Part shown: positions 23,414 to 34,066 of the stretch, one piece after another
Position numbering within the stretch: the stretch's first letter is position 1
Layout: every line of letters begins with the position of its first letter
Assembly: GCA_030762895.1 (NCBI GenBank)
Contig: CM061065.1
Span: 70,478,200 to 70,542,199, forward strand
From: Sophora flavescens
Lineage: Eukaryota > Streptophyta > Magnoliopsida > Fabales > Fabaceae
Direction: 5' to 3'
Length of the DNA stretch: 64,000 bases
Notes under the pieces: model-generated
Told to the model about the DNA's origin: nothing
The model's database searches: none
What the model saw: the letters and a program-made list of their open reading frames with translations, nothing else
Position numbers and translations under genes: made by a program

Positions 23414-24774
23414 TTTATATCATTTTCACCCAATTTAGACTTGATTGTCCTTAAGTAGTATTTTGAGTCTGTAAAGTGTTTTTATGTTAATTTAGTTGTT
23501 TTAGAGTTAAATAAAGTATTTATGTTCTTTTCTGTTTTTTAGGTTAATAAAAAGGAATAATTCTGGTCTTTCGCCCCGCGAAGAAGCTCTCGCCCCGCGA
23601 GTATTGTAACTCTGAAAAGTCAGAGACGATCACGGCTTGCCCGTGTTGAAGATCACGGCTGTGGCAGTTTTGAAGTTGAAGCGTTCGCCTCGCGAGCATC
23701 CATTCGCCTCGCGAGCCTTGAAGTCAGAACATAATTGCTGTCACTGGAACCTGAACTAGTCATGAAGATTGGGCCATAACTTGGGCTGTAGATATCGGTT
23801 GGAACTGAAACCGGTGGCAAATGAAAGATCAAACAAAGAGCTTTAACTCTCATGAAGACCATTATTCCAAACAGAGCCGTTTTGAAGGGCTTTAATCCAT
23901 GTGAAGTCAGAGGCGTTTCAGCTGCCCTATGAGTTGAATGTGGACATAACTCCCTTATCTTAACTCATAATTAAGAAAATTAAGTGGCTTTGGAAAGATA
24001 AGAGGCAGAGGTTGAAGTTAATAAAAGGAGCATTCAGATATTGAGAGAAGAGTTAGTCATAGTTAGTCATAGTTGGCCAGAGTTAGCCAGTTTTGGCTAG
24101 TCTTTGGTAGACAGTAGTAGTAGTTTACTTTCCTTTCTTTTCTTTTATGTTTAAGTCTGTAATGGAGAACTAGTCTCCTTGATTAATCTACTGTGATTGG
24201 TTTCTATTACATTTGAGGTTCTGTATTTCCTGTTTAGTTTGCTATTCTCTTTTCAATGCAATACTATATGTTTCTGTTTGTTATTTCAGGAATGTATAGT
24301 GTTGTATTGATTCATTTCGGTGATGTTATGTTTCTATATATAATCGCATTTGTTATTTCGCGTGTGTTCATTTATGTTCGTTTGTTCATGAGGGCTTAAC
24401 CCCGTTTGTTATTTCGGGAATAGAAACATGCATCCGTAGTAGTGATTGCGTTGTTAATTGTTGCTACAACCGGGAGGGGTTTAGAATCCGCTTAGGGCTT
24501 GGATTTATTTGAACCAATGATAGTGGGAAACCAAGAACAGTAGGTTAATCGTTTTTAGCTTATTTGTTAGTCTCTTAAACTGCCTGTTTTTATTGCTTTG
24601 TTTTCTTTATTTTGTCTCAATTCAAAACCCCCCCATTTCTAACTTCTACTAATTTTCTGTTAATAACAACAACAACTAAAGAGTCCTTGAGAGACGATAC
24701 TCGAGTTGTCGCTCCCTATCTACATTATTTTTGTAAACGTTCGTTCTTTTTGGCGCGTGGCGACAGCGCGTTCA
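23414..24774 (+). mobile_element. Solo LTR (probably Ty3/gypsy type) nested in Copia-3
   Basis: A 1,361-bp segment flanked by CTAAT (23409-23413 and 24775-24779). Removing it with one TSD copy gives continuous Copia 3' sequence. It ends in CA after a GAGAGACGATACTCGAGTTG and GGCGCGTGGCGACAGCGCG stretch typical of the LTR end of large Ty3-type elements. The left end is TT where TG is expected, so the first base pair may be mutated. No internal domain or second LTR is present, hence solo LTR. It contains two TCGCCCCGCGA/TCGCCTCGCGA pairs (23572-23714). Confidence 0.65.
23572..23714 (+). repeat. Two pairs of TCGCCYCGCGA dyads in the solo LTR
   Basis: TCGCCCCGCGA occurs twice 19 nt apart, start to start (near 23573 and 23592). 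TCGCCTCGCGA occurs twice about 19 nt apart (near 23686 and 23705). This is the same motif and pair spacing as in the Copia-1 leader. Confidence 0.85.
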
Positions 24775-24779
24775 CTAAT

Positions 24780-25780
24780 CTCTAAAGAAACTGTTTATAT
24801 GACTGTATCTTTGTGTAAATATGCTCTGATTCTTGTATGATTTGATTTGGAATATCTATGAATGATTCGAAGAGAGTTTCAGAAGAAATAGATTTGATCA
24901 GGAATGGATCCCTTGTGTTTTTAGTCTGATAAACTCATAATACACAAGATTCTAATTCTGCTCGTCCACACAAGTCTTTGGACTTACTAAGACCTTAATA
25001 AGAATCTCCGTCCAATGACGTGGCATATGGAGCTCGGCTACTAGGTTACTTTGTGTTTTAGTGCTTCCATCTGCTAACGTGGCAAGATGGACGCACTTAT
25101 TTTTAACTACGAGCCTTGAGGATTGACGACGACGCCGATGTAGAATCTTATTTCAAAACTTCAAATATTTTGAAACCCACTCTTTCTTCACCTAATTCCG
25201 TAACCCTAGTAGAGCTAACCTTAATCCTTCTTGTACCCGAACCAACCCTAATATGGAAAGAACCAAAAATACTGGATCTTCACCCTCAAAAGCTGCTGAG
25301 AAGAAGAGGAAGGAAACAAGAAAACTACTGCAGCTGGTACTTCAACTGGACAAGAAAATGCAGCTTCTGATTTCCTGCAGAAACTGATGGTTTCTGTTCT
25401 TTTTGATTTGTCCCTGCACCTATCCCTCTATCATGAACAATTTTATATGCTATGTTTGAATGTTTAAATGCTTGCCTTCTCTATTGCTTTGAATGTTTCT
25501 TTTCTTTACCTTTTTTATAATGCCAAAAAGGGGAGGAAAAAGTATGATATAGAGAAAGGAGATAATAACAAATTATACATGCATATGTTGAGGGGGATCT
25601 TATAAGCTTACATGATTAAAGGGGAGTAAATCAAATTCTGCTATGATAATACTTTTTGCTCTGATATACTTCTGCTCTGATTCCATTATATAAATATGTC
25701 AAAAACACTTAGCTTCTGCTACACTTATACTCCGATCTTATAATTTGTTAGAAGATTTGTCATAATCAATAATGGGAGTT
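24780..25780 (+). other. Copia-3 3' untranslated region with remnant extra ORF
   Basis: AT-rich sequence lies between RNase H and the 3' LTR. An ATG at 25253 opens ERTKNTGSSPSKAAEKKRKE, and after a frameshift TAAGTSTGQENAASDFLQ follows. This low-complexity Lys/Ser/Ala start sits where Copia-2 carries its extra ORF, and may be the remains of a similar one. Another CTCGTCCACACAAGT word, as in the LTR repeat, lies near 24962. A purine tract lies near 25771-25780. Confidence 0.45.
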
Positions 25781-27629
25781 TGTATGACTCAATGACTTAG
25801 AGATTTTGATATATGACAAATACAATTTAATGTGTGTGCAAGTGTTTGTGTCAAATTGCAAAGACAGGTATCCAGCAGTGATCAACAAGTTCAATAAGCA
25901 AATTCAAGGAAAATATTCAAGGAAGAACTTGAAGGAATCAAGGAGCTGCATGTAGAAATCAAAAGAGCAAAGTCAAAGATCAAAGGATCATCAAGACCAA
26001 GCTTAAAGGAGAATTTTAGATTTAAGTCTTAGATGATTTGTAAGAGAAAGAAATCTGTTAGTCACAAAATAGCTCAACTAAAAAGATACATGAAGAAAAT
26101 CAATTTTCATAACATGCATTAAAATGAATAAGTTTTTTTTAATGAAAATGATTTTTGGAAATAATAAAATTATTTGTCAGGTGCAACCATATAATCAATG
26201 GATGTATATATGCTACTGTAACTGACATATGAATTTAAGGTTCTTGATTCAATACATAGATGTATTGACTGGGTGTACTGATGGATTAACCAAGTTCAAG
26301 ATTTTGTGAAACTATCAAAACTATCAGTATGAAATTGGTTAATACAACCCTATACTCAACCCTTGTTCAAGAACCAGAATCAAGAAAACAGATTCTGTTA
26401 TCAGACCTAAATCTGTTTTAATTGATCCCAACGACTATAACTTGTTTTCCTATATATAGAGGGATCAAAGGAACACTTTTAAAAAAAAATATCGAACATA
26501 TCAGAAATTTTACAAAATCAATTTGAGAGATCAATTGTGAAAATCATTCATCTTCTTGCTTGAGATTCATTGTGAAAAAGAGTGTTTCATTCTCATAAGT
26601 GCTTCAATTTGTTTACCTGAATATTGAGAGTTTAGGAATCAATCTTTTCGTTCGATTTGATTGTAAAGAGAGAGGGAGTCTCTTTGTGTGATTAGGGTGA
26701 GGTATCCCTAAGGAAGAACATTGAGGCTCTTCACAAGAGTGTGGTATTTCAAGGTGAAGGAGTGCTCTGTGATGTAAAGGTTTTTCAAGCTACCTGGCTA
26801 AATCTTGTTGTGTTAGTGTGTGAAAACCCACAGGTGGAGTGGGGACTGGATGTAGGTCACAGTGGTGGTGACTGAACTAGGATAAATCTGGTTGTGTGGT
26901 ATCTCTAAACTCAAACTCTTTAATTTCTGTCTTGCACATATAACTGTGATCTTGATGTTCTAAGTTTTCAATTGATATCAGTTCTTGATCTGCATAATCA
27001 GTATTGAACCTTGAGTAAACTGTAATAATAACTGTGTATTCAATTCTATTCTCAAGGATCAATATTTGAATTGAATCTTGCATCATATGTGACCAAATTC
27101 GAATAGCTTAATTTCTGTTTCTTGATCACTGAAACTGAAACTGAAACTGAACTTCTTTCTGTTTGATTCAATCACTGTTCTTAAGGGACAGAAGCGCTCA
27201 TCCACACAAGTGACAGAAGCGCTCATCCACTAAAGTGACAGAAGCGCTCATCCACTAAAGTGAGAGAAGCACTCATCCACACAAGTGACAGAAGCGCTCG
27301 TCCACTAAAGTGACAGAAGCGCTCGTCCACTAAAGTGACAGAAGCGCTCGTCCACTAAAGTGACAGAAGCGCTCGTCCACACAAGTGACATAAGCGCTCG
27401 TCCACACAAGTGACAGATGCACTCGTCCACTAAAGTGACAGAAGAACTGATTTATCTTTCTGAACTGATTTACCTCATCACCTTCTATTCAAGATTTCAT
27501 AAAAAGCCCTTCATTGTTTTTGTAAAAGATCCTGAGGCAACTCTGATTTGAAAAGTAAAGTTTTTGAAAAGGAAGATTTTTGAAAACTCAATTCACCCCC
27601 CCTCTTGAGTCTTTGAAGCCAAAACAACA
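25781..27629 (+). repeat. Copia-3 3' LTR
   Basis: 1,849 bp, about 153 bp longer than the 5' LTR. This is explained by six extra 25-bp repeat units (6 x 25 = 150). Confidence 0.9.
27183..27444 (+). repeat. 25-bp tandem repeat, 10 copies plus partial (Copia-3 3' LTR)
   Basis: Same unit as at 11518. Ten full units (27183-27432) and a 12-bp partial copy, with variants GAGAGAAGCACTC, GACATAAGCGCTC and GACAGATGCACTC. Confidence 0.95.
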
Positions 27630-28850
27630 CCTAGAGCCCAATGGACTCAAGAGCAGAAAAACCAACATCAGCTTAATTTAAAAGCTAAGCACTATATCAT
27701 GTGTGCTATTACTAGATCTGAACATGACAAATTTCACAGATGCAATACTGCTAAAGAAATCTGGGATACTCTTGCCCTAGCTCATGAGGGTTCATCAAAA
27801 GTGAAGGAATAAAAAATAAGCATGTTGGTTCACCAGTATGAACTCTTTAAGATGGCTGATCATTAAACTATAGATAAAATGTTTGGGAGATTTCAGATTA
27901 TCACCAACAGTCTCAGATCACTTGGAAAAACTTATGAAAATAGAGACCATGTCAGGAAAATTCTGAGAAGCTTATCCAAGCAATGGAGACCCAAAGTTAC
28001 TGCTATTCAGGAAGCTAAAAATCTGAATACTCTTTCTCTAGAAGAGCTCATTGGATCACTCAAAGTTCATGAACTTGAACTAAATGAAGTTACAGAAAAG
28101 GAAAATCTATTGCCCTAAAGGCAAAGAAAGCAAGTTCATCAAAAGTCCTCAAAGCTGCTGAATCATCAGATGATACTGGACCTTAAGACAGTGATGAAGG
28201 GTCAGATGAGGATGAACTATCTTTCATCTCCAGAAAGATTCAACATATGTGGAGAAAGAAAGGTGGTTTCGGAAGGAAGCAGTTTAACAGAAAGTTTTCC
28301 AAGGAGAAGTCAGATTCCAAGGAAAAAGGTCCACCCTTATGTTTTGAATGCAAGAAGCCTGGCCATTTCAAAGCTGATTGTCCTGAGCTGAAGGATAAAA
28401 AGAAATTCTTCAAAAAGAAGAATGGTTTAATGGCTACGTGGGAGGATCTGGATCTATCTTCATCAGATGAAGAAGATAATGCCGAGGAAGAGGCAAATAT
28501 CTGTCTCATGGCAGACACTGCATCAGAAAGTGAATACACTGATGTTGAGGTAATGGACTCTGACCCATCCACTCTTCAAAATGCTTTTGATGAATTGTTG
28601 CGTGAGTCGTCCATACTGTCTCGAGAGTATAGGAGTCTCAAAAAGAAATTTTCTAAATTGTTTAGAGAATATGATAGGGTTTGCATTGAGAAACAAAACC
28701 TTAAAGATGAAAATGACATACTAAAATCAGTGAATGTCAGTCTAACTGACAAAATGGAGTGTGAGCCTGATGTTTCTTGTGAAGTTGCAAAACTGAAACA
28801 AGATGTAACATATCTTACAGACTCTGTCAAATCTTGTAGGTGGCTCAGAT
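27630..28850 (+). pseudogene. Copia-2 gag, 3' part
   Basis: It continues from 10119 in the same frame (PRAQWTQEQKNQHQLNLKAK). UBN2-like capsid sequence follows (ITRSEHDKFHRCNTAKEIWD, LRSLGKTYENRDHVRKILRS). Stops occur near 27810, 27866 and 28116, then a frameshift. In the new frame are Lys-rich sequence, a CCHC knuckle (CFECKKPGHFKADC, about 28341-28382), an acidic Ser/Asp/Glu block and a C-terminal coiled coil (about 28570-28830). Confidence 0.85.
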
Positions 28851-29598
28851 AAACTTCGTCTCATTTTAAGGTACTCTAGGTCACCACATGATAAATCTGA
28901 CATTGTTTATGACAAAGAGAAGCAAGAAGCATCTCACCAAAAGTCAACACCACATACACAACATAGAGCTTCAAAAGCTCAAGCTAAATATGCTAAAACC
29001 AAATCGGGCCCGTCCAACACCTTTTTCAAAGTGTGTGGAAAGAATGGGCATACTACATCTAGATGCATACATAATAAGCATAGAAAGCATTCTTGTCCAG
29101 TGACTACTAACAAGAAAGGACCCTAGTCAGTTGGGGTACCTAAAGATAAGATAATACCTGTTGCAGATTTGCTTAACAACAGGAAAGAAACAAACATCTT
29201 GGTACTTGGACAGTTGGTGCTCACGACACATGACAGGAGAAAGATGTATGTTTCAAGACCTTAGGGCCAAAGATGGTGGCTGGGTCACATTTGGAGGAAA
29301 TCAGAAAGGGATGATCACTGGTATTGATAAAATTAGCAAACATCATTTTTCCTCCATTGACAATGTTCTCTTGGTTAATGGTCTTAAACATAATCTGCTA
29401 ATTATAAGTCAATTATGTGATAGTGGATATGCTGTTTCTTTTGATAAGAACATGTGTAATGTCAAGAAAGATGATGGATTACTTTTATTCACTGCTAAGA
29501 GACAAAACAATCTTTATAAGATTGACTTGGAGGACCTCTCCAATCAAAGTGTCTCATGTCTAGTGTCCATTGAAGATGAGCAATTGATTTGCAATTGA
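28851..29598 (+). pseudogene. Copia-2 gag end, protease and pre-integrase
   Basis: A CGKNGHTTSRC-type motif near 29035-29070 and GPKKxWVPK-like remains lead into the protease at about 29197 with SWYLDSWCSRHMTG. The catalytic motif is normally DSG, and here Gly is replaced by Trp. The pre-integrase region continues to 29598 (LLIISQLCDSGYAVSF). Sequence then jumps straight to the end of RT, so integrase and most of RT are deleted. Confidence 0.8.
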
Positions 29599-29619
29599 TA
29601 TTTAGATCAAGATCTGCAT

Positions 29620-30228
29620 ATTATGTTCAATGTTTGCTTATGTGCTCGATTTTAATCTGATCCTAGAGAATCTCACTTATCAGCAGTTAAGAGAATATTT
29701 AGATACTTAAAAGGTACTACTAATATGGGTTTGTGCTTTAATAAAAATGAAGATTACAGATTAGTTGGTATCTGTGATGCTGACTATGCTAGAGGCAGAA
29801 TTGAAAGAAAGAGTACTAGTGGAGGATGTCACTTCATTGGAGCCAATCTTGTCTCATGGTCAAGTAAAAGACAAAGTACCATTGCCTTATCAACTGATGA
29901 AGCTGAGTATATTTCAGCTGCAAGTTGCTGCTCACAACTTCTATGGATCAAACATCAATCGGAGGATTACAATGTGTTTATAAGTAGTATTCCACTTATG
30001 TGTGATAATACTGCTGCAATTAATTTGTCTAAGAATCCAATATTTCATTCTAGAGCTAAGCATATAGAGATTAAACATCATTTTATAGGAGATTACGTGC
30101 CAAAAGGTGTTTTTGATATAAAATTTGTAGATACTGACCATCAATGGCCAGATATCTTTACTAAACCTCTTGCGGAGGACATGTTTATTTTTATTAGAAA
30201 GCATCTTAATATGTTATATGTGGATTGA
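29620..30228 (+). pseudogene. Copia-2 RT end and RNase H
   Basis: The last RT residues (MFNVCLCARF, a TAA, then PRESHLSAVKRIFRYLKGTT) are followed by RNase H with GICDADYARGRIERKSTSG, STDEAEYISAASCCSQ, CDNTAAINLSKNP and PDIFTKPLAEDMF. The final stop is at 30226-30228. RNase H itself reads through without interruption. Confidence 0.85.
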
Positions 30229-30762
30229 TTAAGGCGTCCGGCCTTGAGAATTTTGTTGTTGATGTATGTGCGTCTAAAGCATTTCAAGTCTATTGCATGA
30301 TTTTAGTGTGTGTCCATTGTATGCCACGTACACTGTATTTGTGTATCGCCTCCACTGCACGTCGCATCTATGTTTGATTGCATTTCACTTGGACCCGTCC
30401 ATACTCTTAATTATTAATTGCATTTATTTTGTCTCAAAAATAAATTTATCCTTTATTCTTTTTGCTGAGTTAGTAACTTCCATCAATCCCATCAAGACCT
30501 TTTTATAGTTTCAAAATACCAATGTCGTTTTATCCTTAATGACATGTCTTGTCAAATATTTTCTTTTTGATTTATTTCTAAAAGAAAAACCTTTGAAATT
30601 CAAAACCTTTTTAAAGCAACCATCTTCCCTCTGAGAAACCTTTCACTACCCTATCATCTCTAAGATTACTCGAGCTCTCTATCACTTTGCTTTATAACCC
30701 TAACTCTCAGTTCACCAAAAAAGGCTTCTTCTTCTTCAACCCTCAATGTGGACAAACTTAAT

Positions 30763-33586
30763 ATGGCTATTGAGCACCACTTCAACTTCACAGTTTTACA
30801 AGACTACAATCTAGATATCAGCAAGTATATCAACGCTGCTGGATGGGGAGGACTCTTCGCTGAGAAAGTATCTGTTTATCCCAATTTGATAAGGGATTTC
30901 TGGAGGAGACTTCAAGTCTCTGATACCGATATCTCCTCTACTGTACTGGGAAAGAGGATAATAGTTTTTGAGAAGACTATTACTGATGCCATCTTCTGCG
31001 CTCAGGAAGGAATGGTTTTTACTGAGTCATGGGAGACTGAACTAGGTGGTACTAAGGTCATTGAAGTTTTCTTAATGAGAGAGGATACAGTAAGGAATCA
31101 TTCATGGAAATCTGTAGAAATGAAGGACATTGGTTGCATCCTTCAATCAACTGCTGTACAAAGTGGTTCTTCACAAAGCTGGGTCAAAGGACAACTTGTC
31201 TACCTTGCACAAGTTCTGGCTCTGCCATCTCTTTACTGAGACAAAGATCAACCTTCCATGAATTGTGTATAGAAGATTCAGGAATACTGTGATTAACAGG
31301 AAGAAAATATCTGCATTTCCCTATTGTCATCTCCTTTCCAAGATCTTCAAAGCTCAAGGAATTCATGAATTCATTGCTGCTAGGTCATCTGAAGAGCAAG
31401 CATGAATTTTAACTAAAAAACCAATGTCAGTTGCTGATTTTGGCAAGATGAACATTGCAAATATGAATCCCAGCACCTATACTGCTGCTGCCATAGCCAA
31501 GACTGAGGAATTGATGAAAGTCAAGGAAGAAATGGTTGGTCAGAACAATGCTGATGTTCTGGGGCTGAAGAGGAATGTTAAGAAGAAAACCACTGCTGCA
31601 AGGAAGTCAATGCCTAAAAGGCCTACTGGTGGAATTGTCTTTAGAGAACCCATTGATACTGCTCTTAATCCTGCCCCCACACAGAAAAGGACAAAAGACT
31701 TGATTCTGTCTTATAATGAGGATGAGGATGATGAGGACATGGTTTCCATCAGCTCTGTACTGAAGAAACAAAAAATTGCTGCTTCTACTGATGCTACTGC
31801 TGCCTATATTCCTACTTGGAGGAGACAACCTCAGAAAAAAGCTAAAGCTGCCATGGGAACTAAGGTAGCCCTTCCTGCTAATGACGCTGTCAAGTTAGCG
31901 GTAGATGCCCTAGTTTCCAGCTTTGAGATTAGGGTGGATCACTCTATACATGCATCCTCTGTAAATCAAAATCAAACCTTGGATGATGTGCATATTCCCA
32001 CACCCCTTTCACCACAAACAAACTCACCAGATCAACCACAAACAACCTCACCACCAAGACCAAAATTCTCACCCATCTTACCTGAATCTGATCCCTGGTT
32101 TCATCAACCAAATAATGGAATTAGCCCTGGTGCACCCTTTCCCAAAAATAGAAAAACTAGATTCCCTTACACTCATCCCTCTGTTCTTTATGATGGCAAA
32201 GCCGAAAGCTTAAACAAGATAAAGAGAGACCGGAGAATCTTATTTCACACCCACCAAACTGAACCTGAACCTGAACCTATTCTAACCAGATGGTATCCTC
32301 TACCAGAATATGAGTATGAACTTGCAAAAATCTACTCATATTGGATTAACCCTGAACCACATACACCTACTAGACCATTTCCATCTGCGTTATTCAATTC
32401 CCTTGGACCTCTTCTCACCCATCTACCATAGAAAAGATTCCCTCCTAAGAAGATCTACCCAAACCTCATCAAATCACCACCCTTTAAACCTTTCACTGAT
32501 GGTGTAGATAGGCACATCATATCTGACTGGACTCAGGATCCAGGAAAGAAAAGTCTTAAAAATGCTCTTGAAAAGAGATTAAGATCATTCAGACATGTTC
32601 CATTCATCATTGATGCCAACACCAAATGGAAGTCCTTTGTTCATCCCAATGAATATGGTAGAGCTGCTGACTTCATTGATCAACTCCTGTATGCTTTTTG
32701 GAAAATGGAGTTGGAAATGCCAAGATATGTCAAGGTTGCAAATTTTGTGCCTCCAACATGGCTGCATCATTCTCTGGAGAGAACAAGAATAGGATTCATA
32801 CCCTACATGATATGTCCCAGGCTACCAATGATTGACATGAATAAATACAAAGATCTGAAGAAGCAGAGAAACATTGACAAGGTGGAATATGCGCAGGAAG
32901 CTTCCTCCTCTGGACTGACTATTGAAGAAAAGAAATATATTCCTAAAGTCAGAGCGAAGTGTGGCCTTGCTTACTGTAGATTCCTCATCTATAAGGACAT
33001 CATTGGCAATCCGGTCATAAGTCCTGTCTTTGAAAAGGACTCTATTCATTAGGCCAAAGAATTACCAGAACCAATGCTGCAATATGCTACTTCACCTCCT
33101 CCATCACCATCTTCAGAACATGCTGATGAGGAAATTATTGTTGAAGATATGGAAGTTGAGGAAGTTGCTGAGTCTATTCCCTGACCTAGTACTTCTGAGA
33201 AGCATTCATCTCAATCATTAGCTCTCACAGTCATTCACCCTCAGGACCAACCTCAACAGTCCAGAGCCTTGGACACCTTGCCAAGTCAAGCACATGCTGA
33301 AGACAGGGCTGAAAGCTCTAGACCCTCAATCTATCTGCTACCAAACTTTGAAGAGATGATTGGTAGAATAATTGAAGAAAGAGTATAGGTTGAAGTGAAG
33401 GAACAAGTGAGAGAGCAGGTTGCAGAAGCTCTTGCTCCAATAAACATAATGATGAACCAAATGATGAGCATTATGCTCAGCTTTCAACAAAGTCGGAATC
33501 TGCCTACACAAATCCCTACTTCTCCACAAAATCCCGATCCGTATCAAAATCAAAACCCTCCTCCTCCACCTCCACCTTCCTCTTAA
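30763..33586 (+). pseudogene. Extra ORF of Copia-2 between RNase H and 3' LTR
   Basis: From ATG 30763 a protein of about 940 codons can be followed, with one frameshift near 31235 and stops near 31258 and 31405 and at 32429, 33050, 33182 and 33384-33386. The N-terminal domain (GWGGLFAEKVSVYPNLIRDFW) resembles the plant 'putative plant transposon protein' domain. A Lys/Arg- and Pro-rich middle, a second folded-looking region (about 32580-33050, PRYVKVANFVPPTWLHHSLE), an acidic stretch, a short coiled coil (EVKEQVREQVAEALAP) and a Pro-rich C-terminus follow. I see no signal peptide or membrane helix, so it is not an obvious envelope. An accessory role is possible; the function is unknown. Confidence 0.7.
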
Positions 33587-34051
33587 TTTATCTTGTTTCT
33601 CTTTAATTACTGACAATGATGGTCTACTCCTTAACCTCTTTATCTGATGGCAAAAAAGGGGGAGAAAGGAAAGAGAATTAACTTTAATGAGAAGAGTAAG
33701 TTTTTTAAAAGTATATACTTGTTTGCATATGAATGTCTCTATTTATGCTTTAATATACTATATCAGTTTTGAATTCTCTGATACTGTTTACTATGATTTG
33801 TTTATTGGTCTGATATATCCTAAGTCTACATGCTCTAACACTGTTTGATATGATATATTTTATTTTCTCTGAAACTTATCTATAAGTTTGATAAGACTAC
33901 AAAGCTCTGATTCTATCTCAACTGATAAGTAGTTGCACTGATCTGATAAGCTATACATGTGATGTTAAAAGTTTGAATGCTTTGTCTTAGGGGGAGCTTT
34001 GTAAGCTTTCTTAAACTTTGCTTCTCAAATTTAAATAGTTTTTGTCATCAT

Positions 34052-34066
34052 CAAAAAGGGGGAGAT
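34052..34066 (+). promoter_or_regulatory. Copia-2 polypurine tract
   Basis: CAAAAAGGGGGAGAT lies directly before the 3' LTR. Confidence 0.8.

Larger units (their letters stand above)
10120..27629 (+). mobile_element. Copia-3: Ty1/copia element nested in Copia-2 gag
   Basis: LTRs are 10120-11815 and 25781-27629, starting TGTA(A/T)GACTC and ending AAACAACA. Without CACTA-A and the solo LTR it is about 6.9 kb. Gag and the ends of RT and RNase H remain. Protease, integrase and most of RT are missing, so it was non-autonomous or has since been deleted. About a dozen differences occur in the first 340 bp of the LTRs, fewer than in Copia-2, in line with later insertion. The TSD is decayed (CTTTG/CCTAG), but the boundary is supported by restored gag frame of the host element. 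Confidence 0.9.

Noticed and set aside
30763..33586. Envelope gene in Copia-2
   Set aside because: No signal peptide, transmembrane segment or cleavage site could be seen, and the N-terminal domain resembles plant transposon proteins.
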